Source of the DNA: Anaerobacillus alkaliphilus
GTDB taxonomy: Bacteria; Bacillota; Bacilli; Bacillales; Anaerobacillaceae
Reading direction: 5' to 3'
Assembly (NCBI RefSeq): GCF_004116265.1
Contig: NZ_QOUX01000037.1
Coordinates: forward strand, 62,001 to 126,000
DNA: 64,000 bases
Positions 33,395-42,253 of the stretch are shown one piece after another. The position numbers and the translations under genes are program-made. Each line of letters opens with the position of its first letter. Positions within the stretch are counted from its first letter, which is position 1. The notes beneath the pieces are model-generated. The model was given only the letters and a program-made list of their open reading frames with translations. It had not been told where the DNA came from and searched no databases.

Positions 33395-34623
33395 AGAGTT
33401 TGAGACATGATACTAGACTGCATAAGTTGCTTTTAGCCAATACGTTTTCTTCAATGGGATCAGGAATAACCATGATAGCTATTCCTTGGTTGTTCTTGAC
33501 TAAAGAAGGTGGAGGTATTCTATTAGGTTATATGACGTTACTTTCAACAATCCTTATGTTTGTGGTCACCCCTTATGTCGGAGTGATCATAGATCAACTT
33601 TCACGGAAAAAACTATTAATAATTGGGGAATTACTAGGTTTTAGCGTGATCAGTTTTTTTATCATCCTTGGTTTTATGGGGGTGGAATATCAGACATGGC
33701 ATTTAAGTGTACTACTTATTTCAGGTGGCTTTTACTATAATCTCTTTTATCCAACGATCTTTGCTTTTAATCAGGAGATTTTTGATAAATCACAGTATAA
33801 GGCTCTAAATGGAATTATGGAGGTTCAAGGTCAGTTAGCGGCTGTGCTAGCAGGGGGAATTGCCGCTTTCCTGTTGCCACTCATTAATTTTAAGTGGATC
33901 CTGGTGCTTGATGCAGCAACGTATTTGATAGCAATTGGGTTATTTTTAACTATTCCTTACAAAAAAAAGGTAAGCTTTGCAAGAGTAACAGAGTCATTTT
34001 TTTTCAAATTAACTGAAGGGTACCGCTTTATGAAACAGCAGCCAAGATTGTTTTTCTTTCTTCTAGCATCATTTATACCATTTATCGTGGTCATGGTGAC
34101 GAATTATGTATTTCCGATCTATATTGACACAATTCTAGCTGCAGATGTGTCAGTTTACGGAATGAAGAGTATGGTATATGGGATTGGAGCAGCTCTTGCA
34201 GGACTCATTTTGCCGATTTTGCTAACAAGAATTGGTAATGAACGAGCAATTGTTTGGTTAATGTTTGTTTTTATGATTGCAGTTGTAGGCTATATCTTCT
34301 TCCAACATGTGTTGATTTTTTATCTATTAACAGTTATCTTTGCCTTTGGCGCTGCAGGAACGAGGGTGGCGAGAAATTCACTGATGATGGAAGTCGTTCC
34401 AAACGATAAAATGGGTCGAGTAGACAGTCTGTTTCGTGTCATAGGCTTAAGTATTAGAATGGTTTTGCTAGCTACGTTTACCCAAATAATAGCTAACGCA
34501 AATATTATGGTATCTTTTCATATTTTGAGTGTCATGCTAGTAGGGTCACTAATTACGATTTTATTAACTTATAAAGTTGTAAGAGTAAGGGTCATTAATG
34601 AGTACCAAGCAAAAGCTCTTTAA
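33391..34623 (+). CDS. major facilitator superfamily exporter
   Basis: A 410-residue protein with about 12 hydrophobic segments; TPYVGVIIDQLSRKKLLIIGE is the conserved loop 2-3 motif of MFS drug or siderophore exporters of the EntS/MFS_3 type. Substrate unknown. The ATG at 33391 overlaps the stop of the FMN reductase gene and is preceded by AGAGGAAG, so translation is coupled; pairing with a flavin reductase suggests export of a redox-active or quinone-like compound, which is only an inference. Confidence 0.85.
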   Translation: MKSLRHDTRLHKLLLANTFSSMGSGITMIAIPWLFLTKEGGGILLGYMTLLSTILMFVVTPYVGVIIDQLSRKKLLIIGELLGFSVISFFIILGFMGVEYQTWHLSVLLISGGFYYNLFYPTIFAFNQEIFDKSQYKALNGIMEVQGQLAAVLAGGIAAFLLPLINFKWILVLDAATYLIAIGLFLTIPYKKKVSFARVTESFFFKLTEGYRFMKQQPRLFFFLLASFIPFIVVMVTNYVFPIYIDTILAADVSVYGMKSMVYGIGAALAGLILPILLTRIGNERAIVWLMFVFMIAVVGYIFFQHVLIFYLLTVIFAFGAAGTRVARNSLMMEVVPNDKMGRVDSLFRVIGLSIRMVLLATFTQIIANANIMVSFHILSVMLVGSLITILLTYKVVRVRVINEYQAKAL

Positions 34624-34629
34624 ACTCCT

Positions 34630-34652
34630 AGCCGTAGCAATCTGCTACGGCT
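34630..34652 (+). terminator. hairpin after the MFS gene
   Basis: AGCCGTAGCA and TGCTACGGCT pair perfectly over 10 bp with a three-base loop. The tail is only TTAAAT, so termination may be partial. Confidence 0.55.
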
Positions 34653-34697
34653 TAAATAGGTAGTGACAAATTTGAATGTAATTAGAAAGGAAAGATA

Positions 34698-36407
34698 ATG
34701 ACATACTTTTCGGTTAAATTTCTGAAGATCATTTTATACTTACTCGTCATGTTACTTCTTTTTGAAGGCTGGCATCGTTCTAGCATGACTGAAGTATTTA
34801 GTTGGATTTTAAGGGAACCGTTCGCGTTTCTTTTTAATTTCGCAACCATTTTTACATTGTATTTCTTATTTAAAGGAACCTTTGGACGAACACGCATTGC
34901 TTTATGGCTAGTTTCCATTCTCGGGCTAATTTTTTATACCGTAAGTAGGCAAAAGCTGAATATGAAAGGTGAGCCGTTATATCCTTGGGATTTCACCTTA
35001 GGAAATGAAGCAGCAAATATCAAAGAGTATTTTGATATTTTTTCCTCTCGTACGGAAATACTTCTGCTCGTTTTATTGGGAATGTTGTGTCTCTTTGTCC
35101 CGCTTATCTTTAGTAACCACAAAGAGGCTTTAAAAAGGCGAGTATTATTAGTCATGTTTCCAATTGTTTTTGGTCTGTTTTTATTTATGTGGGAAGGGAG
35201 TGACACCGTTCATTGGCACAAAAGTATTAGCTATCAAAAAAATGGAGTTCTTATAGGAGTTATTTCTGCTGCAAAGGAAATGAAGCCAAAACCCCCAGAA
35301 AACTATTCTACAGAGGTATTACATGAACTACATGACAGGTACAAGCCTGTAGAGATGAAAACTGATGTAAAACCTAATCTTATATTTGTGATGAACGAAG
35401 CTTTCTGGGATCCGACAAGGCTAGAAAATCTTATGTTTAATGAAGATCCCCTTCCATTTTTCAGACAACTATATGAAACAGAAACTTCTGGAGAGTTATT
35501 AGTACCTGTCTTAGGTGGAAGTACGGCTAATACTGAATTTGAAGTTTTGACAGGTAACAGTATGAACTTCTTGCCACAAGGATCGTTAGCCTATGCCCAA
35601 TTTATTAAGAAGAGTCACCCATCTCTTGCATCAATTCTCCAAGATCAAGGGTACCGAACCATTGCGATCCATACCTACCTGGACTGGTTTTATCAAAGAG
35701 ATTTTGTTTATCAACAGTTTGGCTTCGATCAATTTATTAGCTCTAAGGATTTTGAAGACCCTAAGCTTCGACGAGGATTTATTGCAGATAATGAAATGTC
35801 CCAGAGAATTATCGCTGAGCATCAGCAATCCGATAATCCATTGTTCATTTTTGCTGTTACGATGCAAAATCACAGTCCCTTTAACCTAAATCACTATGAT
35901 GAAGATCGAATTACTGTTAATGGACCACTTTCAGACCCGCTGAAACAAAAGGTTAACACCTATAGTACTGGAGTTAAGGATGCAGACGATTCTTTGAAAA
36001 TGTTAGTAGAATATTTTAATGAAGTTGATGAACCGACAGTGATCGTGTATTTCGGTGATCATCTTCCGTTGCTAGGTGAGGTTTACTCAGACACTCAATA
36101 TATACATGATCAAAATCTTACTCATTGGTCCAAAGAAGAATACGTAAAGATGTATACTGTACCTTTTGTTGTTTGGGATAACTTTCATGAGGCGAAAGAG
36201 CAAGGACTGTATATGAACTCTTCATTTTTAGGGGCTTATACTTTGGAACGATATGGGTTACCGCAAACAAGTTTAATGAAGTTCTTAAATGACATTATAA
36301 GAGAAGATCAGCCAATTTTTTCAGTGAACAACGAAGCTAGTATGATAAGTAACCCTTACCGAGAAACATATGAATTATTTCAATATCACCAGCTATTCGG
36401 TGAATAG
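34698..36407 (+). CDS. LtaS-like membrane sulfatase/phosphoglycerol transferase
   Basis: A 569-residue protein. About five hydrophobic segments occupy the first 180 residues, followed by an external alkaline-phosphatase-fold domain. The first metal-binding Glu lies in NLIFVMNEAFWD; the nucleophile is probably Thr276 in GGSTANTEFEVLTGNS; QNHSPF and YFGDHLPLLG supply further metal and substrate contacts. This matches the lipoteichoic acid synthase family (LtaS, YqgS, YvgJ). It would transfer glycerol phosphate from phosphatidylglycerol or act as a primase-type enzyme outside the membrane. Motif differences from LtaS itself leave the exact role open. Confidence 0.85.
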   Translation: MTYFSVKFLKIILYLLVMLLLFEGWHRSSMTEVFSWILREPFAFLFNFATIFTLYFLFKGTFGRTRIALWLVSILGLIFYTVSRQKLNMKGEPLYPWDFTLGNEAANIKEYFDIFSSRTEILLLVLLGMLCLFVPLIFSNHKEALKRRVLLVMFPIVFGLFLFMWEGSDTVHWHKSISYQKNGVLIGVISAAKEMKPKPPENYSTEVLHELHDRYKPVEMKTDVKPNLIFVMNEAFWDPTRLENLMFNEDPLPFFRQLYETETSGELLVPVLGGSTANTEFEVLTGNSMNFLPQGSLAYAQFIKKSHPSLASILQDQGYRTIAIHTYLDWFYQRDFVYQQFGFDQFISSKDFEDPKLRRGFIADNEMSQRIIAEHQQSDNPLFIFAVTMQNHSPFNLNHYDEDRITVNGPLSDPLKQKVNTYSTGVKDADDSLKMLVEYFNEVDEPTVIVYFGDHLPLLGEVYSDTQYIHDQNLTHWSKEEYVKMYTVPFVVWDNFHEAKEQGLYMNSSFLGAYTLERYGLPQTSLMKFLNDIIREDQPIFSVNNEASMISNPYRETYELFQYHQLFGE

Positions 36408-36413
36408 GATAGT

Positions 36414-36449
36414 AAATACCACATTGAACCGTGTGGTATTTTTTTTTCG
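36414..36449 (+). terminator. intrinsic terminator after the LtaS-like gene
   Basis: AAATACCACA and TGTGGTATTT pair around an eight-base loop and are followed by a run of nine T, shortly after the stop codon. Confidence 0.88.
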
Positions 36450-36514
36450 TCTTTTTTCTCAGCTGTCGTGAATATAATTTTATGAAAGTGAAGCAGTGAA
36501 CGGAGGGGCAAATA

Positions 36515-38848
36515 GTGAAGAACATTGGAAAAAGTGTCATCCGTAAAGAAGCAAATGATAAAGTGACTGGAAAAGCGAAATATACAGCTGATTTTCATTC
36601 ACCTTCCATGCTCCATGGGAGATTAGTGATTAGTAAGTACGGCCATGCCAAAATATCTGCCATCAATACTGAAGATGCATGGGCAATACCAGGTGTGCGA
36701 GCAATCATCGTCGGAAGTCCTGGTATATTAACAGGTGAAGAAATTAAAGATCGACCACCTATTGCGGTTGGGAAGGTTCGTTATTATGGGGAAGTAGTCG
36801 CAATGGTTGTAGCGGATACTGAAGCAATCGCAAGTAAGGCAGCTAGTTTAGTCAAAGTTACCTACGAGCCTTTACCGGTGGTTCAAACACCTAGTGATGC
36901 TGTTAAAGAAGGGGCAGCTCTCATCCATGAAAAAATGCTTGAATACGAAAGGGAACCACATGTACACCCATTTCCCAATACAAATATTGTTAACCAACGA
37001 AAAATTCGAAAAGGAGATGTAGGCAGAGGTTGGAGCGAAAGTACTTATTCAGTTGAAGAGTTTTTTTCTATCCCTACATCAGACCATATCGCGATGGAAC
37101 CAAGAGCTTCAATTGCAGAGATTAAGGATAGTGGAGAAATTCATATAACAACATCTTCACAAGGCCCCCATATGGTAAAAAAATTACTTAGCACCTATTT
37201 TGATATTAATGTTGGAAAAATAGTTGTTCACACTCCTCTTGTCGGAGGCGGATTTGGCGGAAAAGCTTCCGTGCAACTTGAAATATTAGCTTACATGGCT
37301 TCTAAAGAAGTTGGAGGAAGACCGGTGAAAATTGTTAATACTCGTGAAGAAGATATGGTTACATCACCATCGCGAATGGGACTTGATGCGGTAGTCAAAA
37401 TAGGGTGTAATGCAGCAGGAATGTTAACCGTAGCTGAATTGACGTATTTGGTAGATACAGGTGCTTATGCTGATAAAGGAATTCACCTCAGTCGAGCCAG
37501 TTCGGTAGATTGTACGGGACCGTACCATATTGAGAATATCTGGTGCGATTCGTACGCAGTTTACACTAATCACCCTTATCCAGCACCGTTTCGAGGCTTT
37601 AGTCATACGGAAGTTCATTTTGTTTTCGAAAGGGCTATGGATATATTAGCAAAAAAAATAGGAATGGATCCGTTGGAATTTCGATATCAAAATGCGATTA
37701 AACCTGGAGATCGAACTCCTACTCAAACTCTATTAAACCACAGTAATATCGGTAATCTTCGTGAATGCATTGATCGAGTGAAGGTTTTGAGTAATTGGGA
37801 GCAAGGCCAGTGCTTGGAGGTTAATGAAAGGACTGTCCGAACAAAAGCGATTAGCTGCTTATGGAAAAATTCGACGATCCCAACAAACTCTAGTTCAGGA
37901 GTCATCCTGACTTTTAATGAAGATGGTACGGTTAATCTACTATCTGGAGTTATTGAAATTGGTACAGGTACAAAAACCGTCTTAGCTCAAATACTTGCCG
38001 AACGAATGAAAATGAGCGTTGAGGACATCCACGTGCGGATGGAAGTTGATACCCAAACGACACCGGAGCATTGGAAAACAGTAGCTAGTCGCGGAGTACT
38101 CATGGCAGGAAGAGCAGCAATTGCAGCAGCTGATGATGCTATCTGTCAAATTAAAGAGATAGCCTCCTGTGTTTTACGTGCTAGAATGGATGACCTTGAA
38201 GTGGCTAATAAAAAAGTATTTGTCAGATCAGATCCAACTGTCTCGCTAGATTTTCAAGATGTTGTCTACGGCTATACCTATCCAAATGGAAATGCCATTG
38301 GCGGACAAATTATTGCTAGAGGAAACTATGTCATGCGTCAATTAACCCATCTAGACGAAGAGACAGGCGCAGGAAAACCTGGACCAGAATGGTCTGTAGG
38401 AGCCCAAGTCATTGAGCTAGAATTTGATTGTCGTGATTTTACGTATCGAGTACTACGTGCAATTACCGTTTTAGATGCTGGAAAAGTTCTAAACTATCAC
38501 GGGGCACGAGGGCAAGTGACTGGTTCTATAAGCATGGGTTTAGGCTATGCAGCTCGTGAGGGATTTATTTTTGATGAATTCGGGAAAATACTTAATCCTC
38601 GTATAAGAACTAATCGCCCCTTATATTATGGGGAAGAGCCAATAGAATATATCGTAGATTTTGTTGAGACCCCTCATCTTGACGGCCCTTTTGGTGCTAG
38701 GGGTGTTGGTGAACAAGGGTTAATTGGCATTCCCGCTGCACTTGCGAACAGTCTCTCATTGGCTGCAGGTGTTGAGTTAAACCATTTACCTTTAACACCA
38801 GAGTTAATCTGGCAAACGAAGGAGGAGAGTAAACTTGATTCCTTTTGA
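36515..38848 (+). CDS. molybdenum hydroxylase large subunit (xanthine dehydrogenase family)
   Basis: A 777-residue molybdopterin-binding subunit. It begins with the KSVIRKEANDKVTGKAKYTAD segment typical of this family; GGGFGGKAS and APFRGFSHTEVHF bind the cofactor; the active-site Glu is expected in GARGVGEQGLIGIPAA near the C-terminus. With the following FAD and [2Fe-2S] subunits it makes a three-subunit hydroxylase like PucDCE or CoxLMS-type enzymes. It lacks the CO dehydrogenase loop AYRCSFR, so CO is not the substrate; a purine or other heterocycle is likely. GTG start after CGGAGGGG. Its end overlaps the next start by 14 bases. Confidence 0.88.
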   Translation: MKNIGKSVIRKEANDKVTGKAKYTADFHSPSMLHGRLVISKYGHAKISAINTEDAWAIPGVRAIIVGSPGILTGEEIKDRPPIAVGKVRYYGEVVAMVVADTEAIASKAASLVKVTYEPLPVVQTPSDAVKEGAALIHEKMLEYEREPHVHPFPNTNIVNQRKIRKGDVGRGWSESTYSVEEFFSIPTSDHIAMEPRASIAEIKDSGEIHITTSSQGPHMVKKLLSTYFDINVGKIVVHTPLVGGGFGGKASVQLEILAYMASKEVGGRPVKIVNTREEDMVTSPSRMGLDAVVKIGCNAAGMLTVAELTYLVDTGAYADKGIHLSRASSVDCTGPYHIENIWCDSYAVYTNHPYPAPFRGFSHTEVHFVFERAMDILAKKIGMDPLEFRYQNAIKPGDRTPTQTLLNHSNIGNLRECIDRVKVLSNWEQGQCLEVNERTVRTKAISCLWKNSTIPTNSSSGVILTFNEDGTVNLLSGVIEIGTGTKTVLAQILAERMKMSVEDIHVRMEVDTQTTPEHWKTVASRGVLMAGRAAIAAADDAICQIKEIASCVLRARMDDLEVANKKVFVRSDPTVSLDFQDVVYGYTYPNGNAIGGQIIARGNYVMRQLTHLDEETGAGKPGPEWSVGAQVIELEFDCRDFTYRVLRAITVLDAGKVLNYHGARGQVTGSISMGLGYAAREGFIFDEFGKILNPRIRTNRPLYYGEEPIEYIVDFVETPHLDGPFGARGVGEQGLIGIPAALANSLSLAAGVELNHLPLTPELIWQTKEESKLDSF

Positions 38849-39668
38849 TTTTGAGTTCTATAGACCTACATCGATGAGAGAAGCAGTAGATTTATTTCAA
38901 CAGTTAGATCTAGAAGGTAAGCAACCTATGTATTTTTCAGGTGGAACTGAGATTATTACGTTAGGTAGAGTTAATCAAATTTACACAAATGCAGTTATTG
39001 ATATTAAAGGAATCCCGGAATGCCAGGTAAGGCATTTCGATAATAATTTTCTTTATTTAGGGGCAGGTTCTGTCTTAGCAGATATCGAACAAGAAAATCC
39101 CTTTCCATTATTAACGGACGTGTCAAAGGAAGTAGCTGATCATACGACAAGAAGAAAAGTAACGATTGGTGGAAATATTTGTGGGAATATCCCCTACCGT
39201 GAAGCCGTACTACCGTTTCTTTTAACGGAGAGTGAAGTAATCATTTGTGGAAGTAGCGGACTAAGGTGCTGCCAAATTCAAGAGGCCTTTGATGGGAAAC
39301 TACATTTAAACCGTGGTGAGTTTTTGGTCCAATTAGTTACGGAGAGAAAGTATTTGTCAACACCTTATGTAAGTATAAAAAGACGAAAGCAATGGGATAC
39401 AGGTTATCCTGTTGTCACAGTAGCAGCCATTAGAGTTGGTCAAGAGATTAGAGTCGCTTTTAGCGGTTTAAGCCCGTTTCCTTTCAGATCTAAAGAATTA
39501 GAAATAGCTCTGAATGACAACTCGATTGCTGCTGAGCAAAGAGTGGAAACTGCTATCACAACCCTAACTGAACCGATTGTTAGTGACACAGAAGCTTCTG
39601 CTGAATACAAACTTTTTGTGATGAAAAATGTACTGCTAGATGTAATTACTGCATTGGAGGTGAAGTAG
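38835..39668 (+). CDS. molybdenum hydroxylase FAD-binding subunit
   Basis: A 277-residue subunit with FDFEFYRPTSMREAVDLF at the start, the FAD pyrophosphate loop FSGGTEIITLGR, and TTRRKVTIGGNICGN, which matches the second FAD motif of the xanthine dehydrogenase medium subunit. It passes electrons from the iron-sulfur subunit to an acceptor. TTG start at 38835 inside the large-subunit gene, after AAGGAGGAG. One-base overlap with the next gene. Confidence 0.9.
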   Translation: MIPFDFEFYRPTSMREAVDLFQQLDLEGKQPMYFSGGTEIITLGRVNQIYTNAVIDIKGIPECQVRHFDNNFLYLGAGSVLADIEQENPFPLLTDVSKEVADHTTRRKVTIGGNICGNIPYREAVLPFLLTESEVIICGSSGLRCCQIQEAFDGKLHLNRGEFLVQLVTERKYLSTPYVSIKRRKQWDTGYPVVTVAAIRVGQEIRVAFSGLSPFPFRSKELEIALNDNSIAAEQRVETAITTLTEPIVSDTEASAEYKLFVMKNVLLDVITALEVK

Positions 39669-40129
39669 TGGTGCTAGTTTCTATTACCCTAGTAATTAAT
39701 GGTGCAGAACGATCGACGGTTGTCCGACCCGCCGAAACATTGCTTTATGTAGTAAGGGAAAAGCTAGGTCTAACTGGTTCAAAGCCAGGCTGTTTAAATG
39801 GTGATTGTGGTGCTTGTACTGTCCTCATTGATGACCTGCCAATGAAATCCTGCTTAATGCTCGCAATTGAAGCAGTAGGTAAAAATATTACGACGATTGA
39901 GGGACTCAGTAACACGGATATACAGAAAGCCTTTGTTGAACATTTTGCCTTTCAATGTGGGTACTGCACCCCAGGCTTTGTTATGAATTGTCATTCCTTA
40001 ATTCAACACCGCCCTAATGCTACAGATGATAAAGTAGAAGACTGGCTCCATTCAAATTTATGCAGGTGTACAGGATACGAAGAAATTAAGATAGCGGTGA
40101 AATCAGTTTTAAACCGAAGTGAAGGGTAA
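39668..40129 (+). CDS. molybdenum hydroxylase [2Fe-2S] subunit
   Basis: A 153-residue subunit. The N-terminal plant-type [2Fe-2S] site is CLNGDCGAC plus a downstream Cys in KSCLML; the C-terminal cluster is FQCGYCTPGFVMN with LCRCTGY. All eight cluster cysteines are visible. GTG start overlapping the preceding stop. No XdhC/PucA insertion factor or MobA-like gene is adjacent, so cofactor maturation must be provided elsewhere. Confidence 0.93.
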   Translation: MVLVSITLVINGAERSTVVRPAETLLYVVREKLGLTGSKPGCLNGDCGACTVLIDDLPMKSCLMLAIEAVGKNITTIEGLSNTDIQKAFVEHFAFQCGYCTPGFVMNCHSLIQHRPNATDDKVEDWLHSNLCRCTGYEEIKIAVKSVLNRSEG

Positions 40130-40162
40130 TTTTCTAGTTAAGTAGCGGAGAAAGCGAATGAC

Positions 40163-40492
40163 GTTTGCCTGATAGCTGTAAACGTAAGCCGGGGTAACAT
40201 GAGGATTAAACTGAATTCTCCTAGTAAATGTAAAAGTTAGTCAAAATAACGTGAGGAGTAAACAGGATTCTCCTAGTAATTGTAAAAGTCAGTCAAAATA
40301 ACGTGAGAATTAAACCGAATTCTCCTAGTAATTGTAAAAGTCAGTCAAAATAACAAGAGGATTAAACCGGATTCTCCTAGTAATTGTAAAAAACAGTCGA
40401 AATAACGTGAGGATTAAACCGGATTCTCCTAATAATTGTAAAGGTCAGTCAAAATAATGAGAGCATTAAGCGGAATTAACCTAATAAGTGAA
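40163..40492. repeat. 52-bp tandem repeat array (about six units)
   Basis: Units beginning ATTCTCCTAGTAATTGTAAA recur at 40215, 40267, 40319, 40371 and 40423, spaced exactly 52 bases, with degenerate units before (40163) and after (40475). The end of each unit and the start of the next (GAGGATTAAACCGGATTCTC and variants) can fold into a 7-bp RNA hairpin; where one arm changes, G-U pairs or full complementarity (GAGAATT/AATTCTC) keep the helix. 52 is not a multiple of three and no reading frame persists, so it is non-coding. There are no unique spacers, so it is not a CRISPR array. Confidence 0.85.
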
Positions 40493-40524
40493 CCAAAAAA
40501 GCACATCCTATGTGCTTTTTTGGT
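40493..40524 (+). terminator. intrinsic terminator after the repeat array
   Basis: CCAAAAAAGCACA and TGTGCTTTTTTGG form a perfect 13-bp stem with a five-base loop and a T-run. It would end transcription from the hydroxylase operon after the whole repeat array has been copied into RNA. Confidence 0.82.
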
Positions 40525-40645
40525 TTGGCGGAGTAGTAAAACTTTTATAAATATGTTGTTTTTCCTAGCCGTAATCAGACTATTAAGTTATAATAACTAA
40601 TTGTAATTAGTGCCATTTAAAAAAGTTATAATAAGGGGTGATTAT

Positions 40646-41923
40646 TTGACAACAATATCTCTGGCTGTTATCGGGGCAGGGAATAGAGGTAACATCTATA
40701 GTGATTTTGCCACCCTTTTTCCAGAAAAATTTAAGGTAGTTGCTGTTGCAGAACCGAATCAAGAACGAAGAGAAGAATTTGTAAAGAAACATAAGATTGA
40801 TAGAAATAAAGTCTTTGAAAGCTACGAAACACTTTTAGAAAAAGAAAAAATAAGTGATGCAGTTATTGTTACAACGCAAGATCACGATCATTATCAGCCG
40901 GTTATTAAAGCTTTAGACAAGGGTTATCACGTACTAGTTGAAAAACCAATGAGTCCCAATCTCAATGAGTGCTATGAAATGGTCCTTAAGGCTAAAGAGA
41001 AAAATCGCTTGCTTCTACTTGGCTATGTTCTTAGATATACTCCTTTTTTTCAAAAATTGAAGCAGTTACTAGCTAATGGTGTAATCGGAACTCCCCGTCA
41101 TATTTCAATAGATATGAATGTTGCATATTGGCACCAGGCTCACAGCTTTGTCAGAGGAAATTGGCGGAACTCTAAGGCATCTTCTCCGATGATCTTAGCC
41201 AAATCATGCCATGACTTTGATATTATTCAGTATCTACTTGATAGTACCTGTAGAAAAATTTCTTCTTTTGGAGATCTGCTTCACTTTTCAAAAGAAAATG
41301 CTCCTATCGGTTCATCTGAACGTTGCATCGACTGTCTTGTTGAAGATGATTGCCCATACTCGGCAAAAAAAATCTATTTACAGGAGAACACGGACTGGCC
41401 AGTTAATACCATATCAACTGACCTTTCATTTGAAGGGAGACGTAAAGCACTTGAACAAGGACCTTACGGACGTTGTGTTTATCGTTGTGACAACGATGTC
41501 GTTGACCATCAAGTGGTTACGATGGAATTTGCCAATAATGCTACAGCCACTCTTACGATGAGTGGTTTTACTGAAAAACTCGAGCGCCACGTCAAAGTAT
41601 TAGGGACACACGGTGAGATATATGGAGAGCTAAAGTCAAACAAATTGGTCGTAAAGCGTTTTGCCAAGGGAGAGGAAATCTATGAAGTGACTCCTTCAAC
41701 TTTTGGCATGCATGCGGGTGGAGATTTTGGTTTAATGGAACAATTTTGGACCAGTTTAACAGCTAAAGAAATGAGAAATGCTGAAGACACAATTCTTAGC
41801 CACCTATATGCGCACATTGCCGAAGCATCAAGGTTAAGAGGCGAGACAATCGTTGCAACTGATTTTCTGTCACAGATAAACGGAGGTAACAGGGTTAGTA
41901 AACTTACTTCCCTATCTCGATAA
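40646..41923 (+). CDS. Gfo/Idh/MocA-family oxidoreductase with cysteine motif
   Basis: A 425-residue NAD(P)-dependent oxidoreductase. The Rossmann motif GAGNRG is at residues 10-15 and the active-site EKP at 99-101. A middle insert has cysteines at 227, 230, 236, 277 and 281 (CIDCLVEDDCPYSA and YGRCVYRCDND), a pattern recurring in a subgroup of this family and possibly binding a metal. The likely substrate is a sugar or cyclitol derivative. TTG start at 40646 follows AAGGGGTG; upstream in-frame GTG at 40610 has no ribosome binding site. Confidence 0.85.
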   Translation: MTTISLAVIGAGNRGNIYSDFATLFPEKFKVVAVAEPNQERREEFVKKHKIDRNKVFESYETLLEKEKISDAVIVTTQDHDHYQPVIKALDKGYHVLVEKPMSPNLNECYEMVLKAKEKNRLLLLGYVLRYTPFFQKLKQLLANGVIGTPRHISIDMNVAYWHQAHSFVRGNWRNSKASSPMILAKSCHDFDIIQYLLDSTCRKISSFGDLLHFSKENAPIGSSERCIDCLVEDDCPYSAKKIYLQENTDWPVNTISTDLSFEGRRKALEQGPYGRCVYRCDNDVVDHQVVTMEFANNATATLTMSGFTEKLERHVKVLGTHGEIYGELKSNKLVVKRFAKGEEIYEVTPSTFGMHAGGDFGLMEQFWTSLTAKEMRNAEDTILSHLYAHIAEASRLRGETIVATDFLSQINGGNRVSKLTSLSR

Positions 41924-42253
41924 ATCTAAATCTCCTTAAGGAAGTATTAATAACAAGCGCGGAGATTTTCAAAATTTGTTTTTACTAGTGGTGCGCTAAA
42001 AGAATAATGGTTGAAAACTCATTACATTTGCAGAATGTAGTGAGTTTTTTTGTTGTGTTTCTCTCAACTAAGTCTCAGGTCTTAGTAAGAGATCAGTCGC
42101 TGGATCATTATGGGAATTATTAATAATGATTAAGATAGTCAGTGGATAGAAATTAGGAACGTCATAGATGAAACTTTTACAAAAACTTAATTATCCAAAA
42201 TTTAACACCGGGTTATAATATAGCTGTTTGAGAAAAGAGGAGGAATAAAAAAA
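41924..42253. other. 330-base intergenic region with terminator
   Basis: AACTCATTACATT (42016-42028) and AATGTAGTGAGTT (42034-42046) form a 13-bp stem with one G-U pair, followed by T7: a strong plus-strand terminator. A weaker stem AAATCTCC/GGAGATTT lies at about 41927-41968. The remaining 200 bases lead to the RND gene; I see no clear operator. Confidence 0.6.

Noticed and set aside
40163-40492. Possible CRISPR array in the 52-bp repeat region
   Set aside because: Units abut directly and vary along their whole length; there are no unique spacers of constant size and no cas genes nearby.
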